From Hyphomicrobiaceae bacterium (GTDB taxonomy: Bacteria; Pseudomonadota; Alphaproteobacteria; Rhizobiales; Hyphomicrobiaceae), in the NCBI GenBank assembly GCA_025351355.1, contig JANXWC010000047.1:1-42381 (forward strand): a stretch of 42,381 nt of DNA. The letters are read 5' to 3'. The translations under genes and the position numbers were made by a program. Below, piece after piece: positions 19,578 through 28,046 of this stretch. The notes beneath the pieces were generated by a model, which had not been told where the DNA came from, made no database searches, and saw only the letters and a program-made list of their open reading frames with translations. Within the stretch, counting starts at the first letter, position 1; each line of letters opens with the position of its first letter.

Positions 19578-20600
19578 CTACCCAACCGCGCGGGCCAGCT
19601 TGAGCAACTCAGCTGCATCGGTGCTTTTCGACGCGAAGTCCTTCCAAGCGCTGTCCTCGGCAACTTTTCGCCACGCAACGAGATCGGCATCGCTGAAGTC
19701 GGCGACCTGCACGCCCTTGTCCGCGTAAACCTTGGCAACCGCCGCGTCGTCCTTGCGCGACTCGTCCATCCCCCAAGCCTCGAGTTCGGCTCCCACGTCC
19801 AAGATTGCCTTCTGCTGATCTGCCGGGAGCGCGTCGAAAATCGCCTTTGACATCATCAACGGTTCGAGCATGAACCAGAACGAACCTTTACGCGCCGTGG
19901 TCAGCGACTTCGCCAACTCTTCCAGGCGGAACGAAATCAGGCTCGTCGAAGACGTTACTGCAACGTCGAGCGAGCCGGTCTGCATGCCGATGTAAATTTC
20001 GTTCGACAGCATGGTCGAAACCTGCGCGCCGGCAGCACCGAACATCAGATCCATCTCGCGACTGCCGCCACGAATCTTCAAGCCTTTGACGTCGTCGGGC
20101 GATGCAATCGGCTTGCCACGCGAAGCAGCGCCACCGGCTTGCCAGACCCAGGAAATCATCTTGATCCCCTTATCTTCCATGATTTTGTTCAGTGCTACGC
20201 CGATCGGCGCGGTTTTCCATTTCGTGCCCTGCTCGTAGCTGGTAACCAGGCAAGGCATCAGACCGAGATTGCAGGCGTGAATTTCACCGCCCGCATAGGG
20301 GAATGGATAAAACGACAGGTCGAGCGCGCCCTTGCGCATGGCCGAGAACTGCGCGTTGGTCTTCATCAGCGACGAGTTAGCGTAGATCTCGAATTTCAGC
20401 GCGCCCTTGGTCGCTTCTTCAACCTTCTTGGCGAAGATGCGGCACAGCCTGTCGCGAAAATCTCCCTGATCAATCGTACCACCGGGGAATTGATGCGAGA
20501 TTTTAAGTGGGCCGGCTGCAGACGCGGTGCTGATGCCGACGGACGCTAATGTGGGCACAGCGACCAAGCCGGAGACGAGCCGGCGACGAGAAATTGACAT
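19578..20600 (-). CDS. TRAP transporter substrate-binding protein (DctP), Tat-type signal
   Basis: This is a periplasmic solute-binding protein of the DctP family, about 340 residues. The start at 20600 is chosen for its GGGAG site and because it opens a signal with an RR motif (SRRRLVSG) and a hydrophobic core ending ASA, consistent with Tat export. After it come KISHQFPGGTIDQGDFRDRLCRIFAKKVEEATKGALKFEIY and YPFPYAGGEIHACNLG. The central KGLKIRGGSREMDLMFGAAGAQV contains the conserved Arg that binds the substrate carboxylate in TRAP proteins, and IYIGMQTGSLDVAVTS is the equivalent of the family's ALQTGVVDG block. With the fused permease downstream it forms a full TRAP system, probably for an organic (possibly aromatic) acid. 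Confidence 0.92.
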   Translation of the reverse strand: MSISRRRLVSGLVAVPTLASVGISTASAAGPLKISHQFPGGTIDQGDFRDRLCRIFAKKVEEATKGALKFEIYANSSLMKTNAQFSAMRKGALDLSFYPFPYAGGEIHACNLGLMPCLVTSYEQGTKWKTAPIGVALNKIMEDKGIKMISWVWQAGGAASRGKPIASPDDVKGLKIRGGSREMDLMFGAAGAQVSTMLSNEIYIGMQTGSLDVAVTSSTSLISFRLEELAKSLTTARKGSFWFMLEPLMMSKAIFDALPADQQKAILDVGAELEAWGMDESRKDDAAVAKVYADKGVQVADFSDADLVAWRKVAEDSAWKDFASKSTDAAELLKLARAVG

Positions 20601-20811
20601 GTGAACTCCCTTGGCGGTCCCTACCACGTCCGAGGTCTCAAGCCCCGGTCCGTACTCAAACTTCCATGCGCGGGTGGCGCGCGACGGGTGGTATGCCACA
20701 GACATTCGGCGTTTGCCACGGTCAAAATGGCGGTCTTGCGTAAAAATACCCACGCTGATGGATCGTCGTGCCGCTTGTAGTACAGCCGGTTTTTACCCTA
20801 CCGGTTACGCA

Positions 20812-21717
20812 CTATTCCGCCTGCAGCGACTGCCCGAGGCGGCCCGCCAGATCCTGGATAAATTGCCATGCCACACGTCCCGACCGACCGCCACGGGTCA
20901 TGCTCCACTCGATTGCTTCAGCGATGAGTTGGTCATCGTCGATCTTGAGCTTGTGATGGGCGACATAGCCGCGGATCATATCGAAGTATTGATCCTGGCT
21001 GCCGTTGTGAAAACCCAACCAGAGGCCGAATCGATCGGAAAGTGAAACCTTTTCCTCCACGGCCTCACTGGGGTTGATCGCCGTCGAGCGTTCATTTTCC
21101 ATCATGTCGCGTGGCATCAGATGACGACGATTGGAAGTTGCATAGAAAATCACATTTTCGGGGCGACCTTCGATGCCGCCGTCCAGAACGGCCTTCAATG
21201 ATTTGTAACTGGTGTCGTCGCGATCGAACGAAAGGTCGTCGCAGAACACGATGAAGCGATGACCATCGCTGCGACCGGCGGCACGGAGGTGCGCAAGACA
21301 CGCAGGCAGTGCGGCGATGTCTTCGCGATGGATTTCGACCAATTTGAGATCGTTTTTGTCGCGTTTTTTCCTGCCCGTTTGGCGCACTGTCGCATGCGCC
21401 GCCTTGACGAGCGAAGATTTTCCCATGCCGCGCGCGCCCCACAACAAGGCGTTGTTCGCAGGCAGCCCATCGGAAAATCTTTTAGTATTTTCAAGTAGCT
21501 GATTTGATACGGACGCAATGCCCTTCAATAATTGAAGCGGTTGTCGGCTGACCTGCTGCACCGGCATGAACGCTTCCGGCGACGACTGCCAAACGAACGC
21601 TTCCGCTTGGGCAAAGTCGGGCGTCGAGACAGCGGGCGGGGCAAGCCTCGACACGGCCTGCACCAGTTGAAGCAAGAGATTTTCAACGCGTTCGAGTTGC
21701 ATTTTTTCCATCGTCAT
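20812..21717 (-). CDS. DUF815-family AAA ATPase
   Basis: This is a 301-residue cytosolic P-loop ATPase of the DUF815 family. Walker A is GARGMGKSS (about 94-102 from the ATG used here), and Walker B is RFIVFCDDLSFD. These are followed by YKSLKAVLDGGIEGRPENVIFYATSNRRHLMPRDMMEN, the family's distinctive sensor-1 region, and near the end AIEWSMTRGGRSGRVAWQFIQDLAGR. The N-terminal ~80 residues contain a short helical segment. The function is unknown in all members I know of, although the gene is widespread and single in proteobacteria. I place the start at ATG 21717 after a GGA site; a GTG at 21723 is also possible. Confidence 0.88.
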   Translation of the reverse strand: MTMEKMQLERVENLLLQLVQAVSRLAPPAVSTPDFAQAEAFVWQSSPEAFMPVQQVSRQPLQLLKGIASVSNQLLENTKRFSDGLPANNALLWGARGMGKSSLVKAAHATVRQTGRKKRDKNDLKLVEIHREDIAALPACLAHLRAAGRSDGHRFIVFCDDLSFDRDDTSYKSLKAVLDGGIEGRPENVIFYATSNRRHLMPRDMMENERSTAINPSEAVEEKVSLSDRFGLWLGFHNGSQDQYFDMIRGYVAHHKLKIDDDQLIAEAIEWSMTRGGRSGRVAWQFIQDLAGRLGQSLQAE

Positions 21718-22045
21718 CCGCACTATTCCAACCGCCGCTTGAGCTAGCTGCGCGTCTATAATCGATCCCGGGAATTCTTGAAAGTTATCAAACGGAGCTC
21801 ATCCGAGCTGAAAATTGTCTGGGCGAAGTCGCATTTTGACAACACTTAAGTCTTGAATGAGACTTGGAAATTGCGAAATTTACCGTCATGTTATGCGTTG
21901 TATAAGTGTGGGCGTTGTCGAATAAGCGGTCTTCTCAGAAACCGATATCATAATTGCACAGGGAGAGAGCCGACGATCATGCAGCACCGGATATTGCCGG
22001 GCCTTATCGAGGGACGCTGAATGGACATTAGGTTCTGTAAGCACG
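21718..22045. other. Intergenic region between the DUF815 ATPase and a small gene
   Basis: This A/T-richer 328-nt spacer presumably holds divergent promoters. A TTGACA hexamer at 21836-21841 has no convincing -10 partner. A GGGAGAG ribosome-site-like sequence at 21960-21966 precedes a 13-codon reading frame (ATG 21979, stop TGA 22018-22020); it could be a leader peptide but is too short to support. Confidence 0.4.
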
Positions 22046-22306
22046 ATGAGCGAATCATTCGAATTTCACGTCGAGGACGAGAACCGATCCGGATCGGTTA
22101 ACGGGTTGGTGTGTGCGTTTGCGCTACTAATTGATGTGCTCGAAGCGAACCAAGCCCTGCGCCCGAAGCAGTTCGAAGGCGTGTTGAGTTCGGTTCTGCG
22201 CCACGCGGGCGATGACGGCGACGTAGCGGTTCTGCAGCAAATTCTGAGTCTTCTCGAGTCGCCCGAGCGGCCGCAACTGACGGTGATCGCGGGTGGCAAT
22301 TCATAG
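22046..22306 (+). CDS. Small conserved-looking hypothetical protein
   Basis: The 86-residue acidic protein is predicted to be cytosolic and mainly helical: a hydrophobic helix GLVCAFALLIDVLEANQ, then RPKQFEGVLSSVLRHA and VAVLQQILSLLESPERPQ. No signal peptide or metal site is visible. I do not recognise the family. The coding-type composition and regular amphipathic helices argue that it is real, although its ribosome site is weak (GTAAG). The product could be part of a small regulatory or adaptor protein; no function is claimed. It is convergent with the membrane protein at 22342. Confidence 0.55.
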   Translation: MSESFEFHVEDENRSGSVNGLVCAFALLIDVLEANQALRPKQFEGVLSSVLRHAGDDGDVAVLQQILSLLESPERPQLTVIAGGNS

Positions 22307-22341
22307 AATCGGCTGCTGAATAACTATGAAATCCGCGGCAT

Positions 22342-22983
22342 TCAATGCCTGTCCCACTCCCGCGGATTATCAGATCTGACCGATACGCCATCAAACGTGG
22401 CCTTTGCCATTTGGGACAGTAGGATCATTATACACGCCAAGCCGACGACGCTTGCCGCAAACAGCGGATTGGTCGCCAGCATCGGCAACAGGCCAACATC
22501 CGCCTTCGTCAGCCACAACATCGCATTGGCGCCGAGCGAGGTGATCCCAGCTATGGCCATGAGGAAGCCCGTTGCACCCAACAAGCCGGCAACGAAACGG
22601 CCCAGGCGATAACGTTTGCGTTGATGTGGCGGAGAAACAGAGTGGCCGGTTGGTGGCGAGCGCCGGGAACGGTCGGGTCGCGTCCGCGACTTTTGCGCCT
22701 GACTTTTGCGTATGGGGCCAGTGCCTGGATCCACTTGGGGCTGTCCTGCATTGTCAAAGCCGTTAGTCGTTATGGCCGGCAATGACTGCCCCCCGGCACG
22801 CTGCTGCGCTAATCCGCCAGGCTCCAATCGGCGCAAGCCTTCATTCGCCTCGGCTGCTTCAATTACGGAAGTCTGATGAGCAAGAACATGCATGTAGAAT
22901 TGGATGGCATAGTCGTTCCGGCCATCGCTTTCTGCACGCCGCGCCGCGTCCAGAACTTGCCGAGGACTGAATTGTGATTGCAC
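22342..22983 (-). CDS. Unknown protein with TPR-like N-terminus and two C-terminal membrane helices
   Basis: This is a protein of about 213 residues if started at GTG 22983, which a GGTGAGA-like site precedes; a GTG at 22989 or a longer start is possible. The N-terminal ~65 residues (PRQVLDAARRAESDGRNDYAIQFYMHVLAH, key A/G/Y spacing) resemble a single tetratricopeptide-type helix pair. A low-complexity Arg/Pro/Gln/Ser linker follows, then RLGRFVAGLLGATGFLMAIAGI and LFAASVVGLACIMILL as two membrane spans. I know no function. It occupies the place after hprK where Hyphomicrobiales usually carry the EIIA (ptsM) and HPr genes, on the same strand with a 135-nt gap. Confidence 0.6.
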   Translation of the reverse strand: MQSQFSPRQVLDAARRAESDGRNDYAIQFYMHVLAHQTSVIEAAEANEGLRRLEPGGLAQQRAGGQSLPAITTNGFDNAGQPQVDPGTGPIRKSQAQKSRTRPDRSRRSPPTGHSVSPPHQRKRYRLGRFVAGLLGATGFLMAIAGITSLGANAMLWLTKADVGLLPMLATNPLFAASVVGLACIMILLSQMAKATFDGVSVRSDNPREWDRH

Positions 22984-23118
22984 TCTCACCGCCAGCCCGG
23001 CGCCCAGCGCACCGGCCTCACCAGATCCACACACCAATAATCTTACATGTAAAGGCCACAGCTGTCTGCGCCGCAACGATGCCAGATTGCAGAACAGTTA
23101 TTGCAAATGCGCAGGGGC

Positions 23119-23604
23119 CTAAATGCGCCCGCAAATTGCATGTAGAAAAAGTGCGAGCTTTAGTGGCGCCGACGGTTCGGTGGCTGCAAGTTTGCGGTGG
23201 GCAACTGTGTGTCCCATCATTTCGATCGTCGCGTCCTCTTCTGGAAGGCGTTCGACCTCGGACTTGCCTACGAGATCGACGATCAACCGCAGTCGCGCTT
23301 GCCCGATAGTTGGCAGGTTCAAGATGCCCACGCCGCGCACTTCCAGTTTGCCTGCGATCTGTGCCGGCGCGCTGGCAAAGAGGTGACCACCATACAAACT
23401 CAGAAGCGTCTGATCATCGGCAACCAAAGTGCGCGGTTCGGTCGAAGACGGCCAACGTCCATGATCGGCTAGGAATCGCAATGCCAAGTCCGATTTGCCA
23501 GAACCGGAGGCGCCTCGCAGCAGCACTGCAGTCGGGCCCAGCGCCACGGTCGTCCCGTGCACCAGCATGTTTTTGGTCAGCGATACATTGAGTTCGGCGC
23601 TCAT
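23119..23604 (-). CDS. hprK: Short HPr kinase/phosphorylase
   Basis: This is the truncated alphaproteobacterial type of HPr kinase/phosphorylase, 161 residues, lacking the N-terminal domain of the Firmicutes enzyme. The Walker A loop is GASGSGKS at 31-38, and the family signature LEVRGVGILNLP lies at 88-99. In related bacteria it phosphorylates Ser46 of HPr in the nitrogen-PTS and so links carbon status to regulators such as ChvG/ChvI. Its ATG overlaps the chvG stop (ATGA), so it is translationally coupled to the kinase gene. The canonical following genes, an EIIA of the mannose type and HPr, are missing here and must lie elsewhere if the pathway is complete. Confidence 0.92.
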   Translation of the reverse strand: MSAELNVSLTKNMLVHGTTVALGPTAVLLRGASGSGKSDLALRFLADHGRWPSSTEPRTLVADDQTLLSLYGGHLFASAPAQIAGKLEVRGVGILNLPTIGQARLRLIVDLVGKSEVERLPEEDATIEMMGHTVAHRKLAATEPSAPLKLALFLHAICGRI

Positions 23605-25706
23605 ATGCCCAATTTCGACGCAATTTTAAGACTTGCCAGTTTTCCGACTTTGGGATCGATCGCGAGCCGGGGCAAGCGCACCTCGAAGCGGGCGCCCGCA
23701 ACGCCGGGAATTCGCCGGTTGGCGAGGCCCGGAAGATCGCGCGTGCCGCTGCCTTGTCCGTCGGCCGATGGCCTGTTCTCTGCGTGCACGGTGCCGCCAT
23801 GGGCCTCGACGATTTCGCGCGTTATGCTCAAGCCTAAACCCGAATTCTTGGCGTTGCTACGGTCGCTCTGCGGACGATCCGAATAGAAGCGCTTGAATAC
23901 GTCATCCAGTTTATTCGGGGGAATACCGGGCCCTTCGTCGTCGACGCGCACAATGATCTCGTGCGGTTCGGCCAGCACGGCTACGGTCACGCACCCCTCA
24001 GGGGGCGAAAACGACAAAGCATTATCGACCAGATTTGTGAGGACTTGGCCGAGCCGCCCCTCGTGCGCATCGATGACGAACGTTCCAGGAGGGGCATTCT
24101 CCGGTGCGACCGTCAGCACGACGCTGCACGGGACGTCTTCGCGACCCTTTTGAATGTCGCGGAATACGTCCGTAATATTGGTGGCCACGACCGCCACGTC
24201 GACAGGCTCCGTTTCCTGCAACGCCAATTCCGCGTCGAGCCGCGACGCGTTGGAGACATCGCTGATCAATCGATTCAGGCGTTTCAATTCGCCCTGTATT
24301 TGTCGCACCAGTTCGTCGCGTTTCTGATCCGTCTTGGCGTAACCCATCGATTCTGCTGTCGAGCGCGCAGCTGCGACCGGATTTTTCAGCTCATGTGCAA
24401 CATCCTGGGCAAATCGATCGCTGGCCTCGATGCGGCGATAGAGTGCGGCGGTCATCTTGCGATAGGCGATCGCCATCTCGCCCACCTCGTCGCGACGACC
24501 GGTCAATTCGGGAATTTCATGGCGGGCGGTAATGTTGCGGCTGACGTGCTCCGCAGCCGTGGCGAGTTGCTTCATGGGCCCCCCGATCGTGCGGTTCAAC
24601 ATGATGGATGCAAACAAAGTCGCCAACAGTCCAACGAGGGAGAACGCAAAAAACGGACGCCGCTCGCGCCACAGGATGCTCTCCAAATCGCCTGGTCGGG
24701 TCGTCAGCCAGACAAATGCGGGGATAGCTTTCAGTCGTTGGATTGGTGCAAATACGGAAATGATCTGCTCGCCCTTATTGTTGAGCAGCAGCACGCTAGT
24801 GACTTGCCCGCTGAGGGCCTGCTGGACTTCCGGATAATCCGTGACTTTGCCGGAGCCGATTTCACGATAGACTTGGAGCGGACTCCGCATCATCCAAGCG
24901 TTGAACCGGGTCCAGGCATTGCGCAACTTCTCTGACTCGGTTGCCACGCCAGCGGTGGCTGCATCGGGCTGCGGCGCGCGCTCGACCAGGTTAGCCGAAG
25001 ACATACCATCGGAATCAATCAGCTTGACGCTGTCGCGATTATATATTCGAACACGGACGTCGCCCGGTTGGATCAGTTTACGTATGATCGGTGCGACACG
25101 CTCCGGCGGAATCTCAAGCGCCAGCCGGTCCAGACTTTCGTCGCGCCAGTTCGGGTAGTTCCGGTCGACGTCGGCCATTCGATCGGGATCGATGACCATC
25201 GTTTCGGTTTCCATCTTGGCATTGGACGCAACAGCTACGGCAATCATGCGCGCTTGCGTCCGCAGGCTTTCGGCTTTGGCGTCAATCAGCCAGGTGTGTT
25301 GGAAGGTCAAGATGCCGAAGCCCGAAAGCAGGATGATCAAACCGACGAAGTTGGCCGTAAAAATGCGTCGGCTGAGCGTGCCCGTGAAGAACTGCCACAG
25401 CGGTTGTGCCTTCGCCCTCGGCAGAAGCCAGCCATGTGCGCCTTCAATCGCACGCCGACCGTGGGTCACGAACGGTGCCGCCCACGCGCGCCAATCTTCG
25501 ACCATCGAGTGAATGCGGGCCTTCACGGCCTCGCCTGTTGCGCCCGTCCGGTTTGCGGGCTCACGCGACGCGATCGGATCACCTGTCGCAAATCGCGACG
25601 AATTGGGGATTGGCGAGCTTCCTGAACGACCTGCTGCTTCGCCAACACTCGACGGATCAGCAAACATCTTATCCGTCGCGGAAGTTCGAGCGCTATCGAG
25701 TGGCAT
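23601..25706 (-). CDS. chvG: Envelope-sensing histidine kinase ChvG/ExoS
   Basis: This is the sensor kinase of the ChvG-ChvI system, which in Agrobacterium, Sinorhizobium (ExoS) and Brucella (BvrS) responds to acidity and envelope state. About 115 cytosolic N-terminal residues precede a first membrane span (ANFVGLIILLSGFGILTF). A periplasmic sensor of about 210 residues follows, then a second span (FFAFSLVGLLATLFASIM) and HAMP. HisKA contains DVAHELKNPVAAARS with His438. The ATPase domain shows N-box NLVDNAL, G1 VDDEGPGIP and a GLGLSI G2 box. 701 residues is long for the family because of the Ser/Ala-rich N-terminus. The ATG at 25706 is preceded by GAGAGGAT; a TTG one codon earlier is possible. 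It lies downstream of chvI and is coupled to hprK. Confidence 0.94.
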   Translation of the reverse strand: MPLDSARTSATDKMFADPSSVGEAAGRSGSSPIPNSSRFATGDPIASREPANRTGATGEAVKARIHSMVEDWRAWAAPFVTHGRRAIEGAHGWLLPRAKAQPLWQFFTGTLSRRIFTANFVGLIILLSGFGILTFQHTWLIDAKAESLRTQARMIAVAVASNAKMETETMVIDPDRMADVDRNYPNWRDESLDRLALEIPPERVAPIIRKLIQPGDVRVRIYNRDSVKLIDSDGMSSANLVERAPQPDAATAGVATESEKLRNAWTRFNAWMMRSPLQVYREIGSGKVTDYPEVQQALSGQVTSVLLLNNKGEQIISVFAPIQRLKAIPAFVWLTTRPGDLESILWRERRPFFAFSLVGLLATLFASIMLNRTIGGPMKQLATAAEHVSRNITARHEIPELTGRRDEVGEMAIAYRKMTAALYRRIEASDRFAQDVAHELKNPVAAARSTAESMGYAKTDQKRDELVRQIQGELKRLNRLISDVSNASRLDAELALQETEPVDVAVVATNITDVFRDIQKGREDVPCSVVLTVAPENAPPGTFVIDAHEGRLGQVLTNLVDNALSFSPPEGCVTVAVLAEPHEIIVRVDDEGPGIPPNKLDDVFKRFYSDRPQSDRSNAKNSGLGLSITREIVEAHGGTVHAENRPSADGQGSGTRDLPGLANRRIPGVAGARFEVRLPRLAIDPKVGKLASLKIASKLGI

Positions 25707-25825
25707 CAATCGATCCTCTCACTCCTGCCGCGCCTGGCGGAAACAGCCAACACACGACATCCCTGACGCCCTACATGACTACGGGCGCATTCCAAGGCAA
25801 CAATGGGGCAACCGACGTCGCCGAT

Positions 25826-26530
25826 CTATTCTTTGAAACGATAGCCCACGCCATAAAGCGTTTCGATCACATCGAAGTCGTCGTCCACGACTTTGAATTT
25901 TTTCCGCAACCGCTTGATGTGACTGTCGATTGTACGATCGTCGACGTAGACTTGGTCATCGTAGGCGGCGTCCATGAGTGCATCGCGAGTTTTTACGACC
26001 CCAGGACGGGTTGCCAAAGCCTGCAGTATAAGAAATTCGGTTACTGTCAACGTTACAGGCAGGTTGTTCCAGTGGCAGGTGTGGCGCTCCGGATCAAGCT
26101 TGAGCTTGCCGCGTTCCAGAATGCGTGCCGCCTCGGTCACCGGAGCCGATGGGTCTTTGACCTGGAAGCGCCGCAATACGGCCTTCACCCGCTCGACGAC
26201 CAGTCGTTGTGAGAAAGGCTTGGCAATGTAGTCGTCGGCGCCCATTTTGAGGCCGAATAGCTGATCGATCTCCTCGTCTTTGGATGTCAGAAAAATAACT
26301 GGCATATCAGTTTGTTGACGCAGTTTACGAAGGAGCTCCATACCGTCCATGCGGGGCATCTTAATGTCCAGAATGGCAAGATCGGCCGGTTCTTCTGTCA
26401 ATCCTTCGAGCGCCGCCACTCCATCGCTGTATGTCCGCACACGATAGCCTTCAGCTTCCAAGGCCATGCACAACGACGTCAGGATGTTGCGTTCGTCATC
26501 GACGAGGCAAATTGTGCTCTTTTCTTTCAT
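25826..26530 (-). CDS. chvI: Response regulator ChvI
   Basis: This is an OmpR-type response regulator of 234 residues. The receiver domain shows the acidic pair DDE at 11-13, phosphoacceptor Asp55 in [13 protein letters not shown], conserved LTSKD and Lys104 in YIAKPFS. The C-terminal winged helix contains [33 protein letters not shown] and [15 protein letters not shown], ending GVGYRFKE. ChvI controls exopolysaccharide, motility, acid response and, in several Rhizobiales, pckA, which lies nearby. The start at 26530 is chosen because it begins the receiver fold ([13 protein letters not shown]); the reading frame runs upstream without homology. chvG follows 119 nt downstream on the same strand. 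Confidence 0.95.
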   Translation of the reverse strand: MKEKSTICLVDDERNILTSLCMALEAEGYRVRTYSDGVAALEGLTEEPADLAILDIKMPRMDGMELLRKLRQQTDMPVIFLTSKDEEIDQLFGLKMGADDYIAKPFSQRLVVERVKAVLRRFQVKDPSAPVTEAARILERGKLKLDPERHTCHWNNLPVTLTVTEFLILQALATRPGVVKTRDALMDAAYDDQVYVDDRTIDSHIKRLRKKFKVVDDDFDVIETLYGVGYRFKE

Positions 26531-26928
26531 GGATCGATATCCCAGATTTCGTGTGTAGCCAGCGTCCAACGACAAAACTGTGTTCAGGCCGACGAGGCTG
26601 ACCCATGGTTCAACTAAGCAGAGTGTCAGCTCAGAAAACGGCAAAACAGCCGAAAGCATTGGTGCTCGTCAGATACTCGTTGATGCTTGTTAGAACCTTT
26701 CGTGCAGCCTGCGGCCTCAACTCCGTCCAGAGGTCTCAAACATCGTTGAAACGACGAGGCGAAACGAGCCGCCATATATGTGGCAAAGTTGCACTGAATG
26801 GTAGCTGAATAGTGCGCCTGTGCAAACCCTCGGCCGTGGAGCGCTCTTCAGAAAAGCTTGCGAAAACATGGCAAACAGCTGGATTAGATAGATATTTACA
26901 AACTGTCGGACGTTATTGAGAGCGATAC
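26531..26928. other. Intergenic region between chvI and the hugZ-like gene
   Basis: About 400 nt separating divergent genes, so both promoters should be here. The chvI reading frame stays open for 43 codons upstream of its ATG, but that part shows no protein-like pattern. I see no clear operator palindrome or RNA gene. Confidence 0.45.
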
Positions 26929-27600
26929 ATGAACCCCGAGTCGACTGCCTTCGCCGCTCGCAATATGGTGCGCAAAGCCCTTAAAGGGGCGCTGGCGACG
27001 CGCGATGAGGTAACAGGGGCGCCTTACGCGTCGATGATACTGCTGGCAACCACCGTTAGTGGTGACCCGCTCAGCATCGTCTCGCGGCTGGCCCGCCATA
27101 CCCAGAACCTACTTGCGTCATCCGCCGCAAGCATACTTATCGATACATCCAACATGCAGGGTGACGCCGCGAGTGGCGGCAGAATCAGTCTGCAAGGCCG
27201 ATTTACAAAGGACATCTCAGTATCCGCACGCAGCCGCTTTTTGGCACGACACGCCGGCGCTCGCGTTTACGCCGATTTCGCCGATTTCGCTATTATCCGA
27301 TTGGAGATCGAAAACGCACACTTGATCGAAGGCTTCGGACGTATTGTGAGCGTATCCGGAGACAAACTGCGGGCACCACTCGCCGACGACACGGGATTTC
27401 AAGAGGCAGAAGCCGATGCACTTGCGGCCTTGCGGCTGCGTTGGCCTGAGGTTACCGGCCTCGACGCCGAGGGAGTGGATCTGATCGTTGGCGGAAGCAG
27501 CCAACGGTTGCCATTTCCGACGGCTGTATCGGACATGCAGCAAGCACGAAAAGCAGCGGCCAATTGTCTCGCCACCCGAGGTGACGTCGCGTCAGCCTGA
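26929..27600 (+). CDS. HugZ/pyridoxamine-5'-phosphate-oxidase-fold protein
   Basis: This is a 223-residue protein of the split-barrel FMN/heme-binding superfamily. The N-terminal half, KGALATRDEVTGAPYASMILLATTVSGDPLSIVSRLARHTQNLLAS, matches the pattern of HugZ-like and general flavin-oxidase-fold proteins, and SLQGRF follows as the next strand. The C-terminal part (EADALAALRLRWPEVTGLDAEGVDLIVGGSSQRLPFP) resembles the DUF2470 heme-contact region, but the signature is not strong. Homologues of this type often sit between chvI and pckA in Hyphomicrobiales, as here. A role in heme degradation is possible and unproven. The ribosome site GAGAG is modest. Confidence 0.82.
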   Translation: MNPESTAFAARNMVRKALKGALATRDEVTGAPYASMILLATTVSGDPLSIVSRLARHTQNLLASSAASILIDTSNMQGDAASGGRISLQGRFTKDISVSARSRFLARHAGARVYADFADFAIIRLEIENAHLIEGFGRIVSVSGDKLRAPLADDTGFQEAEADALAALRLRWPEVTGLDAEGVDLIVGGSSQRLPFPTAVSDMQQARKAAANCLATRGDVASA

Positions 27601-28046
27601 GGACAGGCTGCATAAAGCGCCAAATCTACTCATCACATTACTGTTTTGACTGATTTTTTTAATGACGCAGACTGCGACGTTTGCGTTGCCGCTCCGCCGA
27701 ATGCCGTAGTGTAGCCATTAAGGTCATAGTGCTTAGTGGACGACGTTCGATTTGCGGGTTACGTTGACTGCCTATAGTTTGCGCACTACGGCAGCTTCGC
27801 GTACGTGGACAAGATGCCTTGCGGGACAGGAAATCAGAGGTGAAACGGGGTCGGGGTACTATTTTTGTTGCGCTCGCAGGAACCTCTCCGAGACCCAACA
27901 GAACGTCATCGATCAACAGCACAGACAAGTCTTCCGCGGGTTTCGAGTACATCAGCTCATGCAGTTCGTGCGTGAGTATTTAATCGCAGACAACGACGTA
28001 CTTAAATCCAGTAACCGGCATCGCAGCAGTTCCCTTCAATATTGCA
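27601..28046. other. Leader region upstream of pckA
   Basis: About 446 nt without a supportable gene. Its position between hugZ and pckA suggests a long, regulated pckA leader or promoter; in Rhizobiales pckA responds to carbon source and the ChvI system. Open frames on both strands here are Arg/Ser-rich and look non-coding. I could not identify a ChvI box with confidence. Confidence 0.45.

Noticed and set aside
27659-27952. Minus-strand 97-codon frame between hugZ and pckA
   Set aside because: Low-complexity Arg/Ser tail and no ribosome site.
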